From NCBI GenBank assembly GCA_037447655.1, contig JBBHKE010001261.1, positions 1 through 64,000 of the forward strand: a stretch of DNA of 64,000 nt, read 5' to 3'. The notes beneath the pieces are model-generated. The model worked only from the letters and a program-made list of their open reading frames with translations. It was not told where the DNA came from and made no database searches. The stretch is from Zygnema cylindricum. Its lineage: Eukaryota; Streptophyta; Zygnematophyceae; Zygnematales; Zygnemataceae. Shown in pieces: positions 1 through 12,513 of this stretch. Made by a program: the position numbers and the translations under genes. Every line of letters starts with the position of its first letter. The first letter of the stretch is position 1.

Positions 1-509
1 AAATCAAAAAAAAAAAAAAAAAAACATACCAACTCTTTTACATAAAATCACAACTATAAAAGTAAAGAAAAAAAATACCTTGTTTAAAGTCAAAAGGGGT
101 AAACTTTTAAATAACTTCATTCTACTAAGTTGGGATTTTAATTAGGGTTAGGGTTTTTTTTAAATACCATGATTTATAGTTAAACGACAGATTATGTTCC
201 ATAAATTATATACCTTGTAGCCCGCAAAGTGTATTTCCAAATGTCCTTAAAACGGATTAAAGAATATCAAGTCAAAAAAAATAATGTTGCGAAGATATGA
301 TGAATAATATATGTTTTAAAAAAAGTTGCATAGTGATGGTAACTAGATTGGAGTTAATTGTAGGCAAAGGGGGAAGAAAAAAAAAACGAATTGGTCAATA
401 GGAGGGACCAAAGAAAAAAGATAGGTGACATGAAAGAAGAGGTGTACTTTAGCGAGGGAGCAGAGGAGAATGGGGGGGGCGAAAGGGAAGAGGGGGACGT
501 ATTATTAAG
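1..509. other. AT-rich non-coding flank
   Basis: No coding signal, RNA gene or clear repeat boundary is visible. The stretch has A/T homopolymers and a purine-rich tract (about 365-500) just before the repeat that starts near 510. Confidence 0.5.
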
Positions 510-1151
510 TTGAAAAACTCTAGGTTTGTTTTTGCGCCTATGTTCGATGACGTCGAGGCGTGTGACGTGTCACAAGACCTCTTCAATCGGAGTTACGTGC
601 CAAAATTTTGGTGTGAACAAGACCTTTTTTCCGATGAGTTACGGGAAAATCATTGGAATGGGCAAATAGTTACAAATGCTCCGGTGGGAATAGGCTATCA
701 TAGCCTATTCCCACCGGAAAAAAAAATCACTTCCGCAATGGACGGGTGTTTGAATAATGTACGCTTTTCCGTGCACCGACTTTGTTGATTACAAAAGTTC
801 CCGGAAAACCGTACAAACGAACTTCCTCAAAGTATTTGAGGATATTGAAGTCAGGTTAAAGTTGCGTCTTTCTTTGAAACAGGCCAACGGTAAACCCAAA
901 AGCTGACGAAGCAAAAACAACACCCGAACGGCTATTTCATTGTTTTCGAGCGAAAAAACTGTCCAACTTTGAACCACCGTCGTCGTCCTTCAAACTAGTA
1001 AGTTTGAAAACCTGCAGGTTTGTTTTAGCGCCTATGTTTGATGACGTCGAAGCGTGTGACGTGTCACGGGACCTCTTCAATCGGAGTTACGTGGCAAAAT
1101 TTTGGTGTGAACAAGACCCGTTTTCTGATGATATGAAAATCGTCGGAATAC
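510..1151. repeat. ~494-bp direct duplication, second unit interrupted by a solo LTR
   Basis: The segment from 510 is repeated from 1004 with only scattered changes; both units carry the same GATGACGTCGA and GTGACGTGTCAC words. The second unit stops at 1151, where a solo LTR begins, and its continuation (ACAAATGCTCCGGTGGGAAT) resumes after 2664, matching 671-690 of unit one. This is seen directly. The short reading frames inside are not conserved between units, so I do not call a gene. The pair may be part of an old DNA transposon, but no terminal repeats were recognised. Confidence 0.7.
681..717. repeat. Perfect 37-bp palindrome
   Basis: Two 18-nt arms (681-698 and 700-717) are exact reverse complements around a single central C. 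The left arm begins CCGGTGGGAATAGG. The same left-arm word recurs without its partner at about 2690, in the interrupted second unit of the duplication. The function is unknown; foldback-type transposon centres often look like this. Confidence 0.8.
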
Positions 1152-2664
1152 TGTCGAGCGTGCATGGGAAACATAACATTAGGGCCCGCGGCCCAAAGAG
1201 GTTTGCATAGGTGTCATGCAGATGACCCCAGATGCCGATGCTTTCGTGGATAGTGGGAATGCCCATTTCTGCCCCCATCCCTCCCGAAGACATGAATGCA
1301 AACCATAGGAGAAGATACGACCAGGGTGAGTGAATGCGTGGGCCGGTGAAAAAAGATACCCCCTTCCCTCTCCCTTTTCCCATTAGGTCGGGGAAAAAGG
1401 GGTGAGGTTCGATTATCGGGCTGATACACCAACCCCCCCCCCCCTTTCTCTTTGTTAGGACACTACTTATCCGCCAAAACACTACTTATCCGCCAAAAGT
1501 TTGACAAATGCTACTCAAAAACCCCTCCCTTGTCGCAGAGGTTCTGACAATCTACTCCAACTTCAATACCTCCGAAGCCAAAACATCCACCAACAAGTAC
1601 ACAAATGAATTTCCACGCAGAGATATAGGAAACAAAAAAATAGTCCGATTCAAAATTAACAATATCAACTTGCCCCAAAAAATAGAATGAAAGATAAAAT
1701 TATGAATGAATGGCAAAGCAAGCTCAACATACCCGAGAAATCAACGATGACAGAGAGAAAAGACGAAATCTCTCCTAATGGTACCGAAAACAGGTAGGAT
1801 CCTCTTTAACCCACTGGTTTCCGCAGCACGGACCCGACAAGACTCTTCTTGGTTTTAACAGCAAAAAGTTAAAATCGCTCTAAAGGGTTGATAGTGCCAA
1901 CTACCCGCCCAAACGACAATTTCCACAAAAGACAGATTCACAAATATAGATGGCAATCGAGTCACACACACACAAGACAAAATTTCTCCAACAAAAGGTT
2001 TGTTTGGATTTTTTGGGGGTTTTATCAGGAGATAGTACTGAAAAAGCAACATGTCTCTTTTAGACCCAAGTGTCGTATACATCAAAGTTTGTCCAGTTTC
2101 AAGTCCAATAGGTCAACGCAATGCAAGTAGCCAATGAGCGGAGAGCAAATGCTATTGAAGTGACATAGGACAAAGTAAGCCGTACTACATTTGGGGCAAA
2201 AAGTTATACTCCCGACTACGGCTAGATCCGCGGCCGAAAGTCAAAAAATTTGCTCTACTATTATGTGACAAAATACTGAAGTGACGCGAAAACGCCAAAC
2301 TTTGGCCTAAGGTAATTAATTGACTAGAAGTCGGTTGGACCTGAACTGAAGTCCTACTGACGTCTAACAGCATAATCTAGATTACAATCCTAAATGTTAC
2401 GTGGATTTCCACAATGTTCCCCTCGCTAGGGCTGATGGAAACTGGTCCCATGTAATGAAACCGTAATCTTTGGGGCAGAATAACTTTGTCGTCCGACCTT
2501 CGTTAGGTGTGAACTAGAGTGCGTCGCGCTCAGTGTTGGGAACACAGGAAGACGGTCCGGTTTTGCGCCTTCCCTCTCCGTACCCTTAGGACCGTACAGG
2601 GTTGAAAAGGGCCTGAAAATCCGGGATAAATGAGGGTGTACCGAAAATGCACACGAGCTTGACA
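1152..2664 (-). mobile_element. Solo LTR of the gypsy-like F family
   Basis: The segment starts TGTCGAGCGTGC and ends GAGCTTGACA, the same termini as the outer ends of element F (23543 and 52228). It aligns along its length with the F LTR at 23543-25008, with many differences, so it is old. No internal retrotransposon sequence follows, so this is a solo LTR, presumably left by LTR-LTR recombination. The flanking 4-mers (ATAC, ATGA) do not match, so the target duplication has decayed or recombination was between two elements. It interrupts the second unit of the 510-1151 duplication. Confidence 0.8.
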
Positions 2665-3060
2665 ATGAGGAAAAAGTTACAAATGCTCCGGTGGGAATAG
2701 GGTATGAGACAGAGCCAAAATGGAAAGATTGCTTTGCGAATGAGGACACCAACATAATCGGACGGTCATTATTGGCCCTTGGACCCTTGGAGAATCTCGG
2801 CCGGATCTTATGTTATGCTGTTTTTCAAAAAAAACCGTAAAAAAACCTAAAAACCCTATTCATTGCTTCGCGGATGAGGACCTAAATAAAATCGGACTGT
2901 CTATATTGGCCCCCAGACCCTTGGAGAATCTCGGCCGGATCTTTTGTATTGCTGTTTTTCAAAAATTAAAAAAAAAATGTACGAATTAGTACGGCAAAGC
3001 ATGAAATTCTGTACACAACCTCACTGTTTGCTTGGTGGAATCATAAAACCCCAAGCATAT
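2665..3060. repeat. Decayed repeat with an internal ~135-bp direct duplication
   Basis: A block beginning near ATTGCTTYGCGRATGAGGAC occurs at about 2727 and again at about 2862, each followed by CTTGGAGAATCTCGGCCGGA. A related block lies inside the Harbinger-like element at 17905-18060. This suggests that 2665-3060 is a remnant of the same family, but its terminal repeat is not recognisable here. Confidence 0.5.
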
Positions 3061-4025
3061 GGAAAAAGAAAGGGAAAAAGACAAAAGTTCATTTGGATCC
3101 ACGAGAATTCCGGGAACACGGGAAATGAGCATAGAACATGAGTTTCAGCGTGAATGTCGGCCGGCGCCTCTTTCCCCACCGCTTGGTGATAGGAAACACG
3201 TAGATACCACGTAGACAATATAGTTGCTAGCGTGGCATCGACTTAATCTCCAAAAGCTGAGCTCCGTTAGGGTTTGTTACTTTTTCTGGCTCAAACAAAT
3301 GTAGCATCATAGCAAATCCTAGCCGTCCGATTCATACATATTACTGATTGAACGGCCGACAATTGATTGTCATTTTGTTTGAAGTTGGCGCAATATTATT
3401 GGCTCGGATGGACGTTGACCCTGGCAGTTGCGGCCGTGATTATGTTTTTAAAATTCATGTTGTCGTATCTGCGTCCTTATTATGTACGGAGATTCGTAAG
3501 ATTTGTCCACGTGACTTCGCGGCTTCACTTGTCGCCCAATGGGTTCACCGGTCTGAAAATTCATTTCAGCCGTTATATAAAAGATACGCACATTTCGATA
3601 TTATTTTAGATTTTAATTTTTTCAATACGAAAGCGACGACAAACAACTTGACGCAAGTTAATATTCAACATCCTTAGGGTTTTTTAGGGTTTACACTGCA
3701 GTCCAGGGAGGGCGGTATTCCGTTACCGTACAGTAACTAAATGGAATAATTAAGGGAATTGAATTCCAGATTTTGGCTTGCTGTGTTTTTTCTCCCTTCC
3801 TGCAAGTGCATACGGTACAGGCTTTTTCTGATTCCGTACGGTTTAGACATTCATGATACACATTTATCAGAATTTGACGGCGAGCACTTTAACGACTACA
3901 GTTCTGTACTAAATCTTGCAACTTTTTGGCCTCCAGGGGTGCCGAAGGCGTCCGCGACCGCTCGTTTAGGGTTTATTTTTTCGGTTTTTGTGTTTTTTTA
4001 TTAAAAAAACCACCCAAACCCTAAA
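3061..4025. other. No supported gene
   Basis: One frame stays open for about 110 codons near 3348-3677, but it shows no domain, intron signal or relative. The stretch ends in two telomere-type AAACCCT units (about 4014-4029) bordering the inverted repeat. I see nothing else. Confidence 0.4.
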
Positions 4026-4392
4026 CCCTATATCTCGTACCCAATCCCAAGAGGTGCCGAATGTCGGCGCGAGGTGCCGCGGAGTGCCGAAGGTCCCACA
4101 CTTGTATGGGCGCTTGTTCGATACCCATACTAGTTCTGGGCGCTAGTTCTGTACTGTACCGTACCTTTCCATAAAGCGAGTCTGTCACTTCATGCAAAGT
4201 TTGCAAACATCATTGTTAATGTAACGGATGTATCGCGGTGGACGTGCCACTGATTTTGTTTTGCCGGTCAGCAGGAAAGTAACGGTAAGGCAAGTATCGA
4301 ACAAGCGCCCATACAAGTGTGGGACCTTCGGCACTCCGCGGCACCTCGCGCCGACATTCGGCACCTCTTGGGATTGGGTACGAGAAATAGGG
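4026..4392. repeat. Long inverted repeat (99-bp arms, ~170-bp spacer)
   Basis: The arm at 4026-4124 is the reverse complement of 4294-4392 with at most two mismatches (TATATC versus AAATAG near the outer end). The spacer (4125-4293) carries TACGGTACAG-type words. Near-perfect arms imply a recent origin or gene conversion. It could be a foldback transposon or MITE, or a source of hairpin RNA. No target duplication was identified. Confidence 0.85.
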
Positions 4393-5924
4393 TTGGTACG
4401 GTACAGTACAGTACTGCACTTTTTATGCGATTTGCACAGTACACCAATGGGAATCCTTGACGAAGATATGGATACCGTACGCTCTCATCAACCTCACATC
4501 CATGCCGTCCGTTCCGATCTCCTCAATCTTTTTTTTATGTGCCCGGCCCGCTTATAATAATTGACATTATGTTAACGAATTTTTTTATTTTTTTCCAAAA
4601 TCGCGACATTATGTCCACGCGTCAGTTCGTAGTTGTGAACGAGATGCATTGAACCGCAAGCTGCTTTTTCAGTGGCTTTTTAGGGTTTCTTAGGTATTTG
4701 TAGGTTTTCTTACTCTAAAATGCCCTAAAGAGAAAGAAAGAAAAACCTTAAACCCTAAAAAACCCGTCAACGTCAGAACAAGGCAACGGCCGACAAATTA
4801 GACGTTTAGAAAAGGCGTGACAAATGTTATGCCGTTGATTTTAAGTCATATATCTGACGCAAGGTACCTACAGTTTATAAAATGTACGATTGGACAAAAT
4901 CTGTACCTAACGACATTTGCACCTGCAAGTAGAAAACAATGATGAAGTGAGGTAGAAAGTAGAAACCCTACTGCAAACTTTTATTGTCGCTAGTCACCTA
5001 CGTAATTTGTAGTTTTGTACTCATCCAAAGATTTGTAGAAAAGCCGTACGTTTTTTAGTCATGCCTCATGTCATGGTAGACAAGAGATATGGGAACTGCA
5101 GTACAATTTTTTGCGCCTCATTTTTTGCTGCCCGTTTAGAAAGAAATTGAAAATATAATCTCGCCCGCCACGTCGAGCCCTGCGACATATTTGTCGATTG
5201 GTTTTCTCATGGTTGTCGTGATTTTGGTTTCAAGTTTTTTTTTATACACGACAAATATTTCGAACGCCGATAATTTGTCCGACGCATATTACAAGTGGCT
5301 ATGCATAAGCTTACACGTGTCGGTCTGGTTAAAAGACGATACCTCTGGTTTTCGACGTTTACGCTTTTGTATTCTGAATGTTAGGTACAGAAAGTACAGT
5401 ACTGTACTGTACTGAACCAGCTCGTTTGTCGTGTAGGAGGAAAATCTTGCCTCTGTCGATATATTTTCCCCGTTTGAAAAACGCGACGTCACTCAAAAAT
5501 ATGCCTTGAAAATTCTCAGTGACTAGGAATCAGGTTTGGGGGAGAAGGGGGGGGGAAAGGACCTGCTATTCTATTGCGCGTGCAATGTACGGAAGAAGAT
5601 AAAATCCGGATACACCGAAATTTTCCTTTAAAATTTTGAGAAACGTCCTTGGCCTTCGCAAAACATAAAATTTGATTCGCCCAATTGGGGAGGCCGGAGT
5701 TCATCCCGAAAAAAGAATTAGGCGCGTAAAATAGCGGGAAAAATAGATTTTTCACATATTTCTGTCCTTTCCGCCAGACTTTTTTTTTTTTTTTTTTTCC
5801 CAGGCTGTTTTAAAAATGTCCAATGTTGTAACCCGGTCCATGCATGTCGTACATTACGCATGTAAAGATTGTAAGTCGCCTTCGCATATCGCTTGTACGG
5901 AATATCGTATGCTGTAAAGTACAG
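4393..5924. other. No supported gene; GTACAG-rich non-coding DNA
   Basis: The stretch has many TACGGTACAGTAC-type words and poly-T runs. Frames up to about 90 codons occur but none carries a recognisable domain or splice pattern. Confidence 0.4.
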
Positions 5925-6132
5925 TACAGTACACCGTGAATCGCTATTAGCGTTAATGTCTTGTACGTCTCTTAAAACATCTTTTCTCCGTACATGCATG
6001 TCTAGGTCTGACGGTTGCGATTGAAAAGTAAGATTCTCAGCTTCCGATTGACGGTCTCAAATTGATAATCGGACAAATGTATTAAGTGGCGAAAAAAATA
6101 TTAACCCTAATAGCGATACACGGTGTACTGTA
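5925..6132. mobile_element. Small TIR element (MITE), TACAGTACACCG termini
   Basis: The left end TACAGTACACCGTGAATCGC and the right end (reverse complement TACAGTACACCGTGTATCGC) form a near-perfect terminal inverted repeat of about 20 bp or more around a 208-bp non-coding body. Related but more decayed copies lie near 8998-9150, 10180-10335 and 10600-10737. The superfamily cannot be assigned from this window. Confidence 0.65.
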
Positions 6133-6137
6133 TTTTA

Positions 6138-7017
6138 TAGTGTTGTGTATCGGTAAGGATTTGCCGATAACCGATATGGGCCTTTTTTCGGGTATCCGAT
6201 AATCGATATATTGGTACGATATATCGACATCGGTCTTATCGCCGATAAGTAGCCGATAATATCGGGTACTTAACGGCGATAATGCCGATAACGATAGTTA
6301 TCGGCGATATCTGTACGGACCGTACAGATAAATGTACGGCCTGTACACTCAACTGTACGTCTTGTTCTCCGGACGTGTACAAGCACAGAAAGTACAGTAG
6401 CCGCCATGAGATCTGTACGGTTTTGATACGGATCCAGTAAAAACGATGTACCTTTCACATCCGACGCCATGGCTTTGTCCCTTTATTCCTTGAGATCCAC
6501 TGGGGACCTGCCACGTGCCAAACTGTCGACTTTTTTGGCATAAGCTGCCAAAAGAGCCATTCCGGGATGCCGGCGCTCACGCTGGCCCGTCCGCTCGTGT
6601 TTTCTCATTCCAAGTCGTCCTTTCGATTCCGGTGGCGCGCAGAATGTTATTTTGCGTCCGTTGTACTTTTGTGTACGCCGTCCTTTTACAGTTCCATGTT
6701 CACCAGTTTTTGGTAAAATTACGTACGTCGGCGTAAAATTTTTGTTCAGTTAACCGGCCAACATTTATATGCTGCGCTGTCCGTAATAAATTGCAGCTAA
6801 ACGGTAACGGAACAGATTTTTATACGTGGCATGCCACGCTATATAAAATCAATAAAATAATACAGTATGTTTATGCATACTATATATTTTTAAAGTTATC
6901 GCCGATATGGAATTTGTTGGTCCCAGACCGATATATCGGAATCTCTGACCGTTCGATAACCGATAACTATCGGTATCGGTGTTATCGCGATAAGTTTTTT
7001 ACCAATACACAACACAA
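6138..7017. mobile_element. Non-autonomous hAT-type element, 8-bp TSD
   Basis: The termini TAGTGTTGTGTATCGG and (reverse complement) TTGTGTTGTGTATTGG form an inverted repeat. The element is flanked by exact 8-bp duplications GTATTTTA (6130-6137 and 7018-7025). Eight-base duplications are characteristic of the hAT superfamily. The 880-bp body has many CGATAT/TATCGG words near both ends (subterminal repeats that could bind transposase) and no transposase. Relatives are at 23027-23415 and, split by element F, at 23472-52524. Confidence 0.8.
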
Positions 7018-7152
7018 GTATTTTACCATATATCGAGTCCTAATGTCTCAAAGCAAATTCGATACTAACAAATACTGTCGATAACGCAGATTTTTTCATG
7101 AAAAAAAGCCAGTATCGGCTCATCACCACTTTATTTACTGTCGAATGACTTA

Positions 7153-7959
7153 GGGTACTTTCGCATGTGTTAAAGCTAAATTATTTCGTGTCGTTTTCCT
7201 TCATAACTTAGAAAAAAACGAGAAAATCCGCAGCCGTACGAAAAAAAATGAAATTATCACCTTACAAGTTGCATTACCGTGAAACTTTATACGTACAGTA
7301 GTATGTCGTTTAGCGCGATGCAATTTGTCGTTTAGCGCATTTCGACCCATTTTCGCGTCCTTCCATCACATGTTCAAACTTTACATCAAATCACCTCGCG
7401 AGGTGATTTTAAATATAGTCCAAAAAGGTGAGCGAATAGACTGTTGCTATCGCACGTGTAGGAAGTTTTTTCAATTTTTGGGCGCGGAGTACCAAAAAAA
7501 AACACACTGCAAGTTTCCAGCCTGTGCGTAATGTTTTGCGTGCGCTGATTTCCGTACAGGTGCCGTCTCTCTCAAAAACACGTCTTCACACATACGCGTA
7601 TGAAAAATATTGGCCACTTGTAGGCAAGTGGGAAGACGAAAAACGAAACCGCAAATTCTGTGCGACAGCGAAAGGTATTTTAGGGTTTCGACACGTCGAC
7701 AATGTGGCGTACACCATTACGAAGTCACAAAAATTGTACAGCGTGCGACGAAATGCCTCAAATTGAAGCCGAGTGTAAGTTTCGCCTCATTTTATGTACC
7801 ACTTCATCTGTCACAATTCTTTGTACATGTCTACGTAAGTCACTTTTTTAAGTGACAAGTTATATGCGTTTACATCCGAATGCTCTGAAATATGTACGGA
7901 GAATCTTCGCTATAAAACAAAGTAGCAAGACTAAGTTTCGGTTACATGCGAAAGTACCC
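7153..7959. mobile_element. PIF/Harbinger-like MITE, copy 1
   Basis: The terminal inverted repeats GGGTACTTTCGCATGT and ACATGCGAAAGTACCC are flanked by TTA on both sides (7150-7152 and 7960-7962). A 3-bp TTA duplication with G-rich termini is the usual signature of PIF/Harbinger or Tourist-like elements. The body carries a 22-bp palindrome around CACCTCGCGAGGTG (7388-7409) and no long reading frame. Other copies are at 10795-11603, 19417-20286 and, inverted, 52544-53506. Confidence 0.8.
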
Positions 7960-8919
7960 TTATTGTTGTTGCCGACGGTTGCAGAAATCAGACAGAAACG
8001 ACATCTAATCCACGCTATAGACATTCACATGAAAGGAAAAGGGAATAATGCCAAAATTTAAAAACCGATTCGTTGGCGCATCAACTAAAATCTGACACGT
8101 GTACTTCTATAAGGATAGTCGAATTACGGAAATGAAGCAATTCCAGCTGTTAGCTTGTCCACACAAATTCCGAACCAAAGATTCTTTGTTCCAATCGGCG
8201 ATTTAGGGAGCGTTGGGAACGACTGTCCTTATTAGATCCAGCCAAAAAATGACACATCATTATTCTGGCGTTAAAGATTTGCCGTACGTTATCCGCTCTA
8301 GATTTTGTCGAGTGTTACCTATCACCGCTGACGACTAACCGGTATTCTGTTAGCTGCTTGCCGACTGGCGAGAAAAGCTGGGATAACCGACAAAGCAAAC
8401 AGTCAAAAAAACTATAAAGGATACACTCCTTTATGGAAGTACGAACAACACGTGTGGGACATTTCAAGGCTTGCTCTGGTTTTAGTAGGGTTCAGAGGAG
8501 TAAACTCTATATATGATTTCTTATTTCCTTTCTAGACAAGGTTTCCACGTGTATCATAAACCTTCGACTTGCCATTATAACGACAAATTTTGCGGTTCAA
8601 CATAGAAAACGACAAATAAAAACAGTACACCGTCCAAACTACAGTCCTGTAATTTAAGCTTTATCCTAAGTGACGTAGCGCCTTGTAAAACGACAAAAAA
8701 ATTGGATGAAATTCGTACACCTCCTGTCCACATCCACATCTATCACGCCACGTGTGGCAGTTAATTCTTCCAAATCCCGCGGCTGTTTTAAAAGACGAAC
8801 GAGCCAGCTGGCCAGGCCCTTAAACATACCTCCCGTACCCAGCCATGAGAAGAGAAAAAAAACAACCATTTCTATATATAAGTTTTCGGCCGCCATCATT
8901 TTCAAATATTTTCGAAGTT
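7153..8919. repeat. 1.77-kb duplicated block, copy 1 (MITE plus orphan promoter-like DNA)
   Basis: This block is almost identical to 10795-12560. The differences I could find are 1-2 nt indels (for example near 7180, 7585, 8407, 8470 and 8857), with no clear substitution. It includes the Harbinger-like MITE and about 960 bp that in copy 2 forms the upstream region of the 12682 gene, including the TATATATAA box (here about 8873-8881). After 8919 the two copies diverge at once, so copy 1 is a promoter-like sequence without its gene. Confidence 0.9.
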
Positions 8920-9581
8920 GCAAACGTCAGAGTGACGATAAACTGTACGTTTTGTCAGATTTTGTACCAATACCTAATTTACAATAGAGATATTCAGCGA
9001 GTCAAATTATAATACTTAAATAAATTAGAGTAAATTCCTTTTTGAAAAGTTTTATCACACAAATTAGAGTTCATAACTCTAATTATTTTTTTCTCTTTTT
9101 TTACTCTAATATTTTCTTTACTCTAATTACGATTCGCGGTGTACGTGTTGTTTGTTCTAACATTTGAAATTTTGAACTTTTGAACTTTTGACAACATGAC
9201 ATTAATGGATTTTAACTTTGCGTCGTTTTGATTACAAAAAGTATAGGAAAACGTAGGCGGGAAGTGGGGTGGGGCTGAGCGGGGTATGTTTTGGTGGAAA
9301 GCATATTGTCATCGTACGGCGAGTTAACTTGATTTTTTCGAACTTTGACTTCTATTAAACTCAAATCGCTTGTTAGGTGGATGTAGTTACATTGCAGTCA
9401 GTAATACTGTCTGTTATTGTTGTAACGACTTCACTAATGAAAAATTTCATAACGAGTTTGTACTTAGTAATTGGTTTTTAAAGTCTTTTGAAAATCCACC
9501 ATTAGGTCCCTTGCCGGCTTGTCGTCTAGCGTCACGTCATTAGGTCAATTCCAAAAAAACTCTGGTTGGGTCGATACTACG
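8920..9581. other. Non-coding, with a decayed small TIR repeat
   Basis: About 8998-9150 is rich in TTAGAGTAAA/TACTCTAATT words and ends in GATTCGCGGTGTAC, resembling the small MITE at 5925-6132 and the stretches at 10180-10335 and 10600-10737. No gene is seen. Confidence 0.45.
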
Positions 9582-9589
9582 GTGTCGGG

Positions 9590-9855
9590 CATAGTTCAAA
9601 AGTAGGTGAAAGTAGGCCCATACAATATGCATATTGTACGCAAAACATACAATATGACCTTAAGACCCATATTGTATTGGTCGCAAAATGAAAAAAAGAA
9701 GTAACACCGTTGAGTTGCACATCGTTCAATAGAGAATTAAACGTCATCGGACGGTCGCTGATCAAAGTAGCGATCTAAGAAGATCACATGAAAAGCCCAT
9801 AACACAACGTGCGCCTACAAAAGGCCTACCATAAAACGCCTACTTTTGAACTATG
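9590..9855. mobile_element. hAT-like MITE with exact 8-bp TSD
   Basis: The termini CATAGTTCAAAAGTAGG and CCTACTTTTGAACTATG are perfect inverted repeats of 17 bp. Flanking GTGTCGGG is present at 9582-9589 and 9856-9863. The 266-bp body carries subterminal GTAGGCC and CGCCTAC words and a CATATTGTATG motif repeated several times. The 8-bp duplication points to hAT. No coding capacity. Confidence 0.85.
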
Positions 9856-10179
9856 GTGTCGGGGGAACTCAGGGCCATCATTCGCCTTAAACGCATACGG
9901 TAATGTAGTACTGTACTGTATAGTTCAACTGTGCGAGAGCAGTTCAAAACACCCGGGTACCTTACATTTTTCTTTAGGGTTTTTTAGTGTTTTTGTTTTT
10001 TTTAATAAAAAAAAACAGGAATGAGAAAAAAATTATGAACATGTTTAATTATTTATGCACACGACGTCCGCGCGACGCGGCGCGTCGTAAAACGAAATGA
10101 AGTGGGGGCGACGTGGACGCGTGCACCGCCTCCTCTCACCACTCTCACCGTTTGTCCGTAGCGCGAAAATTGCTCGGTT

Positions 10180-10737
10180 CAGTACACCGCTAATCGCTAT
10201 TAGAGTAAATAACGCTAATTCGGTGCCCTTTAAAAAAAAAAAAAACTGAAATACAATCCATAATTCTATTTTTCCCATTATTCTAATTAGGGATTTTTTT
10301 CAATTAGCGTTAATAATGGAAGTACACTGCGATGGAAATAGTGTGGCGTACGGACAGGGTATATCCGTATGAAATGGTACTTTTTTAATTACAAATGCAT
10401 CAAAAGACACTTAGCATTATTGTTCACACATGTGAATGTGCACTGGAAGAAAAAGACACAAACTCGTCGACAAAAATCACGTTCTCATATGTTCGTGCGT
10501 CGACCGTGTGAACAGCGCGACGACGTACGAATTGTCAGATTTTGTACGCTACACATACTACTGTAGACATCGAAAGGGCGGGTATTTATTATTCAGGACA
10601 ACCCAAATTACAATTAGGGATTAATTAGTATATATATTTTTTTTCAAAATAAAAAAATCCCAATTAGTGTTTATAACACTAATTGTTTTTTACGCTATTT
10701 ATTCCTTTACTCTAATAGCGATTGACGGTGTACTGTA
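10180..10737. repeat. Two relics of the small TACACCG-TIR family
   Basis: About 10180-10335 begins CAGTACACCGCTAATCGC and ends near TTAATAATGGAAGTACACTG, an imperfect inverted repeat. About 10600-10737 ends in ATAGCGATTGACGGTGTAC. Both resemble the element at 5925-6132. The intervening DNA and the stretch to 10794 show no gene. Confidence 0.5.
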
Positions 10738-10794
10738 CGGTATCTTGCAAATGGTGAGAGTAACGCCGTTTTTGAGTGTAAAATACGACTCCCA

Positions 10795-11603
10795 GGGTAC
10801 TTTCGCATGTGTTAAAGCTACAATTATTTCGTGTCGTTTTCCTTCATAACTTAGAAAAAAACGAGAAAATCCGCAGCCGTACGAAAAAAATGAAATTATC
10901 ACCTTACAAGTTGCATTACCGTGAAACTTTATACGTACAGTAGTATGTCGTTTAGCGCGATGCAATTTGTCGTTTAGCGCATTTCGACCCATTTTCGCGT
11001 CCTTCCATCACATGTTCAAACTTTACATCAAATCACCTCGCGAGGTGATTTTAAATATAGTCCAAAAAGGTGAGCGAATAGACTGTTGCTATCGCACGTG
11101 TAGGAAGTTTTTTCAATTTTTGGGCGCGGAGTACCAAAAAAAAACACACTGCAAGTTTCCAGCCTGTGCGTAATGTTTTGCGTGCGCTGATTTCCGTACA
11201 GGTGCCGTCTCTCTCAAAAACACGTGTCTTCACACATACGCGTATGAAAAATATTGGCCACTTGTAGGCAAGTGGGAAGACGAAAAACGAAACCGCAAAT
11301 TCTGTGCGACAGCGAAAGGTATTTTAGGGTTTCGACACGTCGACAATGTGGCGTACACCATTACGAAGTCACAAAAATTGTACAGCGTGCGACGAAATGC
11401 CTCAAATTGAAGCCGAGTGTAAGTTTCGCCTCATTTTATGTACCACTTCATCTGTCACAATTCTTTGTACATGTCTACGTAAGTCACTTTTTTAAGTGAC
11501 AAGTTATATGCGTTTACATCCGAATGCTCTGAAATATGTACGGAGAATCTTCGCTATAAAACAAAGTAGCAAGACTAAGTTTCGGTTACATGCGAAAGTA
11601 CCC
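10795..11603. mobile_element. PIF/Harbinger-like MITE, copy 2
   Basis: It is the same element as 7153-7959, with the same GGGTACTTTCGCATGT terminal repeats. The right flank is TTA as in copy 1, but the left flank is CCA, so the target duplication is missing on the left. The left end of the MITE is also the left breakpoint of the larger duplicated block. Confidence 0.8.
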
Positions 11604-12513
11604 TTATTGTTGTTGCCGACGGTTGCAGAAATCAGACAGAAACGACATCTAATCCACGCTATAGACATTCACATGAAAGGAAAAGGGAATAATGCCAAAA
11701 TTTAAAAACCGATTCGTTGGCGCATCAACTAAAATCTGACACGTGTACTTCTATAAGGATAGTCGAATTACGGAAATGAAGCAATTCCAGCTGTTAGCTT
11801 GTCCACACAAATTCCGAACCAAAGATTCTTTGTTCCAATCGGCGATTTAGGGAGCGTTGGGAACGACTGTCCTTATTAGATCCAGCCAAAAAATGACACA
11901 TCATTATTCTGGCGTTAAAGATTTGCCGTACGTTATCCGCTCTAGATTTTGTCGAGTGTTACCTATCACCGCTGACGACTAACCGGTATTCTGTTAGCTG
12001 CTTGCCGACTGGCGAGAAAAGCTGGGATAACCGACAAAGCAAACAGTCAAAAAACTATAAAGGATACACTCCTTTATGGAAGTACGAACAACACGTGTGG
12101 GACATTTCAAGGCTGCTCTGGTTTTAGTAGGGTTCAGAGGAGTAAACTCTATATATGATTTCTTATTTCCTTTCTAGACAAGGTTTCCACGTGTATCATA
12201 AACCTTCGACTTGCCATTATAACGACAAATTTTGCGGTTCAACATAGAAAACGACAAATAAAAACAGTACACCGTCCAAACTACAGTCCTGTAATTTAAG
12301 CTTTATCCTAAGTGACGTAGCGCCTTGTAAAACGACAAAAAAATTGGATGAAATTCGTACACCTCCTGTCCACATCCACATCTATCACGCCACGTGTGGC
12401 AGTTAATTCTTCCAAATCCCGCGGCTGTTTTAAAAGACGAACGAGCCAGCTGGCCAGGCCCTTAAACATACCTCCCGTACCCAGCCATGAGAAGAGAAAA
12501 AAACAACCATTTC

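Noticed and set aside
1152-2664. A full LTR retrotransposon rather than a solo LTR.
   Set aside because: Only LTR sequence is present; no gag, pol, primer site or second LTR is adjacent.
4014-4029. A telomere or telomere junction.
   Set aside because: Only about two AAACCCT units are present; this is a short interstitial match.
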